Assembly: GCA_949825065.1 (NCBI GenBank)
Contig: OX463859.1
Span: 13,964,452-14,028,451, forward strand
DNA from: Odontocerum albicorne
Taxonomy: Eukaryota > Arthropoda > Insecta > Trichoptera > Odontoceridae
Reading direction: 5' to 3'
Length of the DNA: 64,000 nucleotides
This document shows positions 56,150 to 64,000 of the stretch, in pieces; the stretch's first letter is position 1, and every line of letters begins with the position of its first letter. The translations under genes were made by a program, and so were the position numbers. The notes under the pieces are model-generated. The model worked only from the letters and a program-made list of their open reading frames with translations. It searched no databases and was not told where the DNA came from.

Positions 56150-56760
56150 AGTGAATTAAAAACAATCTGGCGGGCTTATTGCCAGGTGGCCACCTCTTCT
56201 AACCAACTGGGCAATGGGAAATAAATAACGTTACATAATCGCAAAAAGTATTCAAATCATTATCTATTAGTACAAAATTCATGAACAATATACATAATAC
56301 AAATTAAAATGAGATACCATCATTGAAAGGAAAAACGAAGGGATGCTAGTAAGGAAAGGAAAATCGGGAATACAGTTCAAGTAGAAAAAAACATATAATG
56401 CGAGTAGAATAATATGAGCTTCTTTAACTGATGTCATAGGGAAAATTCAAGGTAGACGTCCGGGAATGGATCGGGGAGAGGAAATAACAATCAGGAATGA
56501 GACATGTAATTTAACTGATTTGAAATTAAGAATTTGTCGGTCGCTTTTTAAAGTGTGCTTATGACGGAGCGAGTCTAACATTGGTTTGCAATTGATTCCA
56601 GAGTTTCACTGCATAGACAAAAAAGGATGACGTAAATAAAGAAGAGCGATGAATTGAGAAAACCAATAAATAACCTTTGTTTGAGCGTAGAACCAGTTCA
56701 TGATTGGAGACGCTGAATATTTTCAGTGAGATAAGAAAGGGTGGCGGGACAGTATTATTT
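56150..56760 (-). mobile_element. LINE family A 3' end
   Basis: The tail carries 'aacaatctggcgggcttatt', 'gccaggtggccacctcttct' and 'aaccaactgggcaa'. The coding end near 56520-56720 parallels 12400-12570 ('attgattccagagtttcact' and 'gtttgagcgtag'). The frame is broken. Confidence 0.7.
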
Positions 56761-56939
56761 TGTATCTATTTCTCACATTCAACCGGTTCAATTCCCTTTG
56801 GTATGTAATTATGTGATCGTACTTTCTGAGATTAAAAATAAATCTTAGATTTTTTCTAAAGACGCTGTAATTTGTCCAGCCGAAATATCCAAATAACATA
56901 CGTCCATACAGTCCAAAATTAGAAAGAGCAGAGATTCCA

Positions 56940-57260
56940 TGAAATATTAAGATAGAAAGACAAAAACATCCTATAATTATTAAGTGACTTCACGCCGAAC
57001 AGCAAGAAGAAACCCTACAACACCACATCCTCGCTTGGACCGTGAAGTTCTATAAAAGTCAACAAAATCACAGCAATCCCTTAGTCGCTGCCCTGGGGGC
57101 TTACGAGAGTAAATGCGACCTACCCTTCCGTTATAAGCACAAGCTCCCGAAGCATTATCTGTTGACTGACTAGTCCACCTACAGTATTAGCTGGGACGAC
57201 CAAGGTCTGAGTGAATGTGATGGAATACAAGGAGCCTGAACGAGAGGACTTGTTTTTGCT
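56940..57260 (+). other. Unassigned GC-richer segment, possible transposon remnant
   Basis: A plus-strand frame from about 56990 reads QQEETLQHHILAWTVKFY, NPLVAALGAYESKCDL and LPFRYKHKLPKHYLL before a stop near 57170. The composition looks coding-like compared with its flanks, but no family was recognised. Confidence 0.35.
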
Positions 57261-57639
57261 AAATAATTAGTGTAAGAATTGTTACCTAGTTATAAGTAGT
57301 ATGTAGGTGTTAATTATTTCTAAGAAATCATATATTAAGATTAAAAAAATAAAATAAAATGATATGTAGGAAAATAAGATTAAGTAAGTTCATAAATGAT
57401 AACATATAATTAAGATTAGTTAAGTAATACATTTGTGTATAACTATAGCCTTAACAAATGTTTGTACAATAATTTGTTTTGTTTAATAAAAAAAAAGATT
57501 AAAATGAATGTTTTTACAAATATTTTTAATTTTAGGGGAAAAATCTATGCAATAATTCAATGACATATGTTTTAGGGAGTTTTGAGTGAATGACGGGAGA
57601 TTCAAACGATTGACGTAAAAAAAAACAATTCAATTCCAA

Positions 57640-57930
57640 AATACATACATACCATCACGTCATTTTCCTGTCGGGGTAGGCAGAGAGGATGTAGCACTAG
57701 ACTTTCCTATCTCAACACACATCCTTAGCCTCTTCTACGTTCATACAACTTCGACGATTCCTCTGACTTTTTACGTTTCCTACTTTAAGAACACCATTCA
57801 TTGTTCACTTAATCCAACCATACTTTTCTTAGTATTTCTCTCACAAGGAGGCTACTCACATTTACAATATATGTATATATATGTTTTGCCAGTCTTTCTT
57901 CATTCATTCAATTTAATTCATCAATGCAAT
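57640..57930 (-). mobile_element. LINE family B relic
   Basis: It shows 'accatcacgtcattttcctg', 'tcggggtaggcagagaggat', 'ctttcctatctcaacacaca', 'ctcttctacgttcatacaac' and 'tctttcttcattcattcaat' in family order. Confidence 0.7.
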
Positions 57931-58600
57931 TTCTGCTGAAGCGTAGCGTGAGTCTGTGCACTATATGAATATTCTAATATGAAGTCCGTGAATATTTCAA
58001 TATAAAGTTTCACAAAATTGAATCCAAAACTACTGAAAAATTATTTTTAATTCTAAATATTTTAAGATAAATCTTTTGGGAAAGGCCAAAACATATTTTA
58101 AACATTCCTTTGGTTGAATTTGACCATTTTCGATTTTTTTTTGAAGTAGAATCTTGATAAAATTGTTTGAAATTTTGGTACATATCTGATTTTAATTTTC
58201 AAAAATATTTTTCTAAAGTTTTTTTTGTTACAAAAACGAACTTTGTCTTGATGAAATATTACAAAAAAGTAGATGAAAGATAAATAAACCAGTTTGGTCT
58301 TGGATATTTTCTTTTTAACAAGATTAAACCAAAACCGACTAGTTTAATTTTGTTGAAAATATTTTTTTACGTTTGCTGTAGATGAGATAACTTTTTTTTA
58401 TCGCTAGAACATTAAAACATTTAAAAAGGGTGAGCAAAGTAAATAAAATGAAAATAAAACTACCACGGCCAATACTAAACTACTTAGGATTGATTTTATA
58501 ATGGAGGAGTAACCTCGACGGGGATGTGCATCTTATTTTATAGGACTGGTTTAAAGCAACCCCTGATTAGATGGCATGTCTCATTCAGGGTAACTTTTAT
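57931..58600. other. Stretch without recognised features
   Basis: It is AT-rich. No frame or repeat match was noticed. Confidence 0.35.
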
Positions 58601-58619
58601 CTTAGCAACGTAACTTGAT

Positions 58620-58935
58620 CTGCAGAAGACGGGACATGCGTATAATAGACACTATAATCTGTCAAATAACGCATGACTAGTCCTTAAGTTCTGAGGACAG
58701 AAGTTTTCGAGTCCTAAGATAAGATTAAATTGGAAGAAACGAAGAACAACATGCAAAACATGGGGAATGTTGTGTGATATATCGAATATTTGTATCTGCG
58801 GGGAAGAGCAATCCATACGACACTTGCTAGTGTCCAAGGAGTCCGATGTCTTGGACCGAAGGGAACTTGATTCGTGAAAAGTCAAGTGCCTGAATTGTGT
58901 GCGAAAAAAATTAAGAGCCTTTAACACAATAAGAT
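58620..58935 (+). mobile_element. LINE C-terminal Cys-rich fragment
   Basis: A plus-strand frame reads SNICICGEEQSIRHLLVSKE, the CxCGxxQxxxHLL motif found after the reverse transcriptase in several LINE clades. About 70 codons are recognisable and no intact frame surrounds them. Confidence 0.55.
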
Positions 58936-59413
58936 GAAGGTATTGTTAAACAGTTTTGAATAGTTTAAAAAGTAAAACACCAGCTTATCTAAACCGAAAT
59001 AATTAACGCTTTATGGATCTTTTAATTTTCTCTTAAAACGAATATTTACAAACCGTGGTAACGTGAAACCTGTCACCCAAGATTATTCAAAGAATTTATT
59101 TGAAGTAGGTTGTAGGTTAAAGTTCAGTTAAATTATATTCGATATCAGAACGACCCACGCTGATGTGAAGGATAAAATAAGTCTCCGCCCAGCGCGATCT
59201 ACACAAGAAGATTGTAGTCTTCTGTATTAATTATGAGCTTCAATTCATGTTGTGACAAATTTATTCATCTTCTGGCGACGACATCCCTGATTGCGAAAAT
59301 AATAGTAGCGATGGCGGACTTAATATACTAATAAAACGGCTAAAGGCCTGGTGTAAGAAAGCTGGTGGGCTAAGGAGGTTTAGAGAAAGTCCTAAGATGT
59401 AATCGGTCCGAAG

Positions 59414-59635
59414 ATGTACCAATATAAGGGTGAATGGAAATTCCCTTCGGAAATCGTTGACTCGATTTTCAATACATTTGATAGGCTGATCGATCCAGAT
59501 GGCAGCAAAAGTTCAGCAAGACAAGAAGTTAAAATAATTCCTGAAAGAAAATCTAGCACGGAAACGAATCCGCCGGGAATGGTACGTCCGCGTTCAACTT
59601 TTTTATGTTGGCTGTATAATTTTCTTTTTTTCTGA
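59414..59635 (+). CDS. Possible exon or decayed ORF of unknown function
   Basis: A 73-codon frame starts at ATG and reads YQYKGEWKFPSEIVDSIF, then LIDPDGSKSSARQEVKII and PERKSSTETNPPGM. The composition is protein-like and GC content is higher than nearby. A GTACGT donor-like site follows at 59580, after the Met of PPGM, where the peptide turns to low-quality sequence. No family was recognised. It could equally be a transposon remnant. Confidence 0.25.
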   Translation: MYQYKGEWKFPSEIVDSIFNTFDRLIDPDGSKSSARQEVKIIPERKSSTETNPPGMVRPRSTFLCWLYNFLFF

Positions 59636-59839
59636 TAGTAAATTGCGTCTACAAAAGTCATATTTTATTTTGCGGACTGTTTTATATTTAAATTCTCAAT
59701 GCGACCCTTCAGACAAAATATTTGCCCAGGTCAGCACTAGAAATATACTCAACTGAACAACGTTTTAAATCCAATTTTACATGTGGACGGTAAAAAATAC
59801 TGGTATAACCGAAAAAATAATGTTGAAATGCGTGCACTG

Positions 59840-59978
59840 GAAAATAAATGTGAGGTGATGATGTATGACATAATATGAAATTAAGAGAAATGATGATGAT
59901 GCATGACATAATACAAAATGAAGGCAAAATATATGAGGTGAAGATGTATGCCATAATACAAAATGAATAGGAAATATG
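59840..59978. repeat. Short tandem repeat, ~38-40-bp unit
   Basis: Units contain 'gtgatgatgtatgacataat' or 'atgatgcatgacataataca' followed by 'aaatga'. Three to four units precede the Penelope-like insertion, and another unit resumes at 61008-61050 after it. Confidence 0.7.
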
Positions 59979-60047
59979 TTGTTTATAGTTAAGGCATTAA
60001 CGTTGTGGAGGTTAAAAGACATTGTAATTTATTTTTAACACACACAG

Positions 60048-60881
60048 GAAGGAAAATTAAATTTCTTGGACCTAACATTATCTCGGAAAAAAGGCACATT
60101 TGACTTTGATATATATAGGAAAAATACTTATTCAGACTCTATAATTCCAGCAACTTCTAACCATCCTAATAATCATAAATTCGCCGCCTTTAACTGTATG
60201 CTTCATAGATTGCTCAGTGGCCCATTAGCCGACGACAATTTTAAAAAGGAATTAATAACCATAAAAAAAATTGCTACAAATAATGGCTATCCTGGAAGCC
60301 TCATTGATTCACTTTTAAAAAACAAAACAAAAAAGAAACTTACAAAAGATTATATATTTAACGACACCTATAAGCATACCTATAAATGGAGCAAAGTCCT
60401 ATTTATAAAAAATATATCAAATGAAATAACCAAAAATATTCCAAGTCACATAAAGCCAGCTTTTTACACTAACTTTAATCTCCGGAAACTCTTATTTAAT
60501 GGGAAAGGCAAAAATGGAATACTTAGCAACAGTGGTGTGTATAAACTTTTATGTGCTGACTGTGATAATTTCTATATAGGAAAGACAGGAAGATCTTTTG
60601 AAAAGAGATTTCGTGAACACCAATCTGCCTTAACAAATCCTCTAATTAATTCTGAAATGGCCAATCATTGTCACCGTGAGAATCATACTTTTTCTATCGA
60701 TGATGCCAAATTCTTACATATTAGCGGCAACGGAAATAAATTGGACAGATTAGAGGCCCTAGAAATTTCTAAGTCAGTATACCGATCGGAGCATCTGTTG
60801 AATAGTTATTTCCCCAAAATCTCCCCGCTCCTGGCCGAAATTATACCTAGCCTTCCTCACCCCCCCGCCTCCAACCGTTGA
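60048..60881 (+). pseudogene. Penelope-like protein, C-terminal portion with GIY-YIG endonuclease
   Basis: The frame starts after a stop with HTQEGKLNFLDLTLSRK and continues through YSDSIIPATSNHPNNHKFAA, a block at the end of the Penelope reverse transcriptase. A Lys-rich linker follows. The GIY-YIG domain comes next: GVYKLLCADC, FYIGKTGRSFEKRFREH and MANHCHRENHTF. The GVY and YIG elements, the Arg of GKTGR and the downstream His/Glu region are present. It ends TGA at 60881. About 278 codons remain open with no stop, but the catalytic RT core is missing, so this copy is dead. Confidence 0.88.
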
Positions 60882-60929
60882 AGTGTCTATATCGGTGCCA
60901 GTTCGAACAGCATTTAGTCTTGTTTGCGC

Positions 60930-60985
60930 TCCCCTGAAGATGAAGTGAAAGCCTTGAAACCGGTAGGGTTATACCGTCATAAAAA
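60930..60985 (+). other. Conserved structured 3' end of the Penelope-like family
   Basis: The block 'ctcccctgaagatgaagtga' / 'ccttgaaaccggtagggtta' recurs in copies at 35940 and (partly) 24583. CTGAAGATG, a short stem and GAAAC are in hammerhead-like order. In the 35940 copy the stem is AGGT-GAAA-ACCT. The fit to the hammerhead core is incomplete. Confidence 0.4.
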
Positions 60986-61089
60986 AGTGGAATAAACAGA
61001 ATAGGAAATATGTGAGGTGACGATATATGGCATAATACGAAAAGAAGGTATTAAGAATGAATTTCAACTAAGGACTGGTATAATTTTGC

Positions 61090-61440
61090 TCTTTCACAGC
61101 CCGATATTCTGGTTTCTCATTAATAAAACAGTCTCTGGAGCAGCCAGATGGATCTCCTTCAGTCTTCTGGGCCATTCCTCATGAACGCAGCGGGAAATCA
61201 ATGAAACCCCACTTAAACAAGGCGTGTGTACTGCAACCGTGGCTACAACAAAGATGATTCAGAGTATACGACAATATTCATGGCAAGTCAATTACTTGGA
61301 GAAGCATGTTAGGATCACTCTCAAGGTGGAGATTTCTAACCGAGGATCGATTCTATTACTGTTGCCAGCTTTTCGGTAAGCTCACATCCCTGTCAGTTAA
61401 TCATTGTCAGATCGAGGTCTGAATTGAGCTGGAGGAAGGC
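61090..61440. repeat. Repeat F, copy 2 (uninterrupted)
   Basis: It matches the outer parts of 39960-40510 without the SINE. No coding content was recognised. Confidence 0.55.
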
Positions 61441-61444
61441 AAAA

Positions 61445-61995
61445 AACACGCACGTTCTTTAAAAGCTTGTTATTTAGACTACCTTCTGGTACTCCATCAT
61501 TAAGGCGTCTTCGCTTAGTAGATAAGGAGGCTGCAGGTTTGCAAGAACTGGAAGCCATGCCAAAGGAGTAGATTTCAGAGCGGTACTGACTATCTGTTTT
61601 GCCTCATTTAGTTGGATGTCAATAAGGCTTTTGTGGGCGTTTCTAAGTCAAAAGGGGGCACTATACTCTACAACAGAATATAGGATTATCTTATATAATA
61701 AATGTAATGAAGAAGACCATTCTGATATCATCTTGGTTTGTAGAGTGAATGAATTAAGAAAATCCGTAAAAAAATAACAATATATTTGCTAATGAAAATG
61801 TAGTAGAGCATGACTTAGAAAAATATGAATGTCCCAAGTGAATGAAATTATTAGATGAAGTAAATGTAAAATTCAGAGAATCCAAAGGAGGGGCATGACA
61901 ATGTGTATGACTATACAGAAAACGACAGGTGTGTTTTACGAACAAAAAATATAGCTATCTATTCAATCTACCCCCTTTGATAGTGAACCGACGTG
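61445..61995. other. Stretch without recognised features
   Basis: 61740-61945 could be a very decayed plus-strand LINE-B-like relic ('gaatgaattaagaaaatccg'), but the match is too weak to call. Confidence 0.3.
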
Positions 61996-61999
61996 ATTA

Positions 62000-62175
62000 A
62001 TGACCTCCGTGACTAAGTTGATTAGACGTTTGTCCTAGGATCCGATTTTTCGATTCCTATCGATATTCATTCATTTAAATAAAGACTCTAGTCTGGTTCT
62101 TACTTAAGACCTCTAACATATTGGTTGTTTGGAAGAGATTATCAAAAGGCAATAAACACGCAAGTTGATACTTTA
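62000..62175 (+). mobile_element. SINE family 3, plus orientation
   Basis: The head 'ccgtgactaagttgattaga' and 'cgtttgtcctaggatccgat' is followed by 'gactctagtctggttcttac', 'ttaagacctctaacatattg' and 'gttgtttggaagagattatc'. It is in the same order as the best copy at 45655-45850. Confidence 0.65.
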
Positions 62176-62359
62176 ACAGCGACAGAACAATGCAATACAT
62201 TAACTATAAAATACAATAGATAACTATAAAAACATTACATCTTCCTTCAGTTACATATCATGTTTTTCCTGATTTTCCATTTTCCTTCTTTTGAATCTCC
62301 TTTTCATTCTGCTGGCCATCGATGACCTTATTTATATTATATTCATTTGTGTTTTATTT

Positions 62360-62700
62360 AAGTAATTAATGCCTGTATTATATTTTAGTAATGCTTGTGT
62401 TCTATTTTAGTAATGCATGTATTTTATTTAAGTAATGCATCTATTATACTCGTATTTTAGTAATGCCTGTATTATATTTTAGTAATGCTTGTGTTCTATT
62501 TTAGTAATGCATGTATTTTATTTAAGTAATGCATCTATTATACTCGTATTTTAGTAATGCCTGTATTATATTTTAGTAATGCTTGTGTTCTATTTTAGTA
62601 ATGCATGTATTTTATTTAAGTAATGCATCTATTATATTTTAGTAATGCCTGTATTATATTTAATTAATGCATCTATTATATTTTAGTGATGCATTTTAGC
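62360..62700. repeat. Higher-order tandem repeat (~20-bp units in ~95-bp blocks)
   Basis: The basic unit is close to 'ttttagtaatgcatgtatta'. Five variants form a block that is repeated almost exactly about 2.5 times, then decays into single units. Confidence 0.9.
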
Positions 62701-62704
62701 AATG

Positions 62705-63500
62705 ATTGTATTATATTTTTTTGTAGTCATAATAATAAAACGACAATTTATATAGCGCCATTTAAATATCAAACTTTTTTCAAGGTCCAACCAGTCTCAA
62801 CCAACTTTCAACCCAGTCTCTACATTGAAAATACAAATACTATACATTTATCTCAAAACTTTCTTAAATTGTAAAACAGCTCTATGATCGGTCGGAAGAT
62901 ATTGTCAGTTGTCAATAATCCTGCCATATTAAACACGTTGTAATAAAGTTTTGAATGAATAAATAATTCTTTGTGCTTTCACTAACTATAATTCTTGGAA
63001 TAACATGGACACTTTTTCTTAGAATAACAAAGTAATTATCATATTTTGTACAATAGTACGTGACGTATGTTATATGAACGTCAAATTTTGAAAATTTCAA
63101 TGCTCGTGTGTTGCAACTATCCACAAAAGATTTTTATTTATTTTAGAAATAATGAGAGTGTATTCACTTTTTACAACGTTGGTAACCATGTTGCAGATTT
63201 GTAGTATTTAAACAAAGCGCTCTTTGTCAATTAGAGCGACTCTTTTACGAGTACTCTTTCGATTAGCGTTTGCGAGCGCCATAGGGCTGGTAAAAGCGGA
63301 TAAAAATACGTTACGAACTCTATGATTGTTACTGTCGTAACGTAACAGTGGCCTCACCATTTGCGGTTTGATAAACCCTTTAAAAAATAAGTAAATGACG
63401 CGCAGTTTTGTTATTAAATGTTATCTTATATCATAAAAAATATCATTTGTTAATTTTGTCTTGTCATCTTAATAAATTTTTTAGTTTAGTAAAATAATTA
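62705..63500. other. Stretch with a LINE-H-like tail, otherwise unassigned
   Basis: 62725-62880 shares 'aataataaaacgacaattta' and 'tatagcgccattta' with 31868 onward, a LINE 3' end. The rest shows no coding signal. 63185-63380 is GC-richer without a motif. Confidence 0.4.
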
Positions 63501-63504
63501 CATA

Positions 63505-64000
63505 CATATGTGTATCACCCCGTCTCCTTATCGAAGTAAGCACAATGGAAACAGTACCAGATTTTCTATCACGACACACATCTTTCGTCTCTTCTACCAT
63601 ACATCCATACACCTTCTCATACATTCATCTTACTTTTACGTTTCTATTTCTACATTTTCTCGTTTTTAAATATAGTACACTTGATCCAACCCTACTTTCC
63701 TTGGTCTTCTTTACCACGCCTTCCACTCACATTTCCACTGTATTAGTATTTCTTCATTCACGCGTTCTATGTGCCCTAACCATCTCAACATATGCCCAAA
63801 CCATCTCAACTTGTGCCCAAACCATCTCAAAGTGCTCTTCTTCATCTTACTCAACACATCAGTCTTATGTTTACACTCATACTTAATCACTTCATTCCGT
63901 ATTCTATCATACATAGTCACATTACGTATTCTTCTAAGACCATGCATTTTTACGGCAATTTTATATCTTATTCCACGTCCACGTTTCACATACATGCATC
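63505..64000 (-). mobile_element. LINE family B relic, runs off the window
   Basis: A minus-strand frame (63995-63711) reads RIRNEVIKYECKHKTDVLSK, then KSTLRWFGH, with the LRWFGH motif present three times in a row, then IERVNEEIL. This is the C-terminal domain of the family's polyprotein. The 3' end at 63510-63700 is decayed. The triple motif reflects a local ~30-bp tandem duplication at 63780-63830. Confidence 0.7.

Larger units (their letters stand above)
59979..60998 (+). mobile_element. Penelope-like retroelement, 5'-truncated, with 14-bp target duplication
   Basis: The insertion is bounded by identical GAATAGGAAATATG at 59965-59978 and 60999-61012. It contains the C-terminal half of a Penelope-like protein and a 3' UTR of about 115 bp ending near 'gggttataccgtcataaaaa'. 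Recognisable coding begins near 60045. The first ~65 bp after the left duplication are not assigned. It landed in a short tandem repeat. Confidence 0.88.

Overview
The window reads as AT-rich nuclear DNA of an insect (or a close arthropod). It has one spliced biogenic-amine GPCR gene, very long introns, and dense transposon relics typical of insects: mariner, hAT, Penelope, several LINE families and tRNA-headed SINEs. No operons, rRNA genes, intact tRNA genes or CRISPR arrays were seen. The insect order cannot be fixed from the sequence.

Host gene. Three exons on the minus strand (30933-31161, 13429-13606, 701-1405) join in phase with GT-AG splice sites. They encode TM3 to the C-terminus of a dopamine receptor that looks like the invertebrate Dop1R2/DAMB type. 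The N-terminus with TM1-TM2 was not found and probably lies beyond 64000. The introns are about 17.3 kb and 12.0 kb. No other convincing host gene was found, apart from one weak candidate exon at 59414-59635.

Main discovery. The 17.3-kb intron holds a complete LTR retroelement (13668-23693, plus strand, antisense to the receptor). It has two 1203-bp LTRs that differ at one base by eye, a 4-bp target duplication (TCCG), a primer-binding-like site, a polypurine tract, a TATA box and a poly(A) signal. Its 7.6-kb interior has no gag or pol and no reading frame above about 160 codons, so it is a LARD-like non-autonomous element. The interior is instead full of stem-loops. A tandem array of about fifteen ~90-bp units (17.80-19.11 kb) carries two hairpins per unit in most units, and the stem sequences change in a compensating way between units. 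A second diverged repeat pair (19.92-20.40 kb), a nested 9-bp stem (19.74-19.79 kb) and three hairpins with a common loop (21.43-21.53 kb) follow. This looks like selection on RNA structure in a young noncoding retroelement.

The rest. From 31.2 to 64 kb the window is almost entirely repeats. They include 3' ends of several LINE families (one very abundant and mostly minus-strand), four tRNA-headed SINE families and a 5'-truncated LINE with a good reverse transcriptase (40.8-42.5 kb). There is a hAT remnant with a dead mariner nested in it (49405-51160), a hAT MITE (28055-28537), a truncated Penelope-like element with a GIY-YIG domain and a 14-bp target duplication (59979-60998), solo LTRs at 26.5 and 30.4 kb, and several minisatellites. 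Nested insertions give relative ages: SINE into LINE, SINE into an older repeat, LTR into a repeat, mariner into hAT.

All assignments are by eye from translated motifs and repeated sequence. Repeat boundaries without target duplications are approximate.
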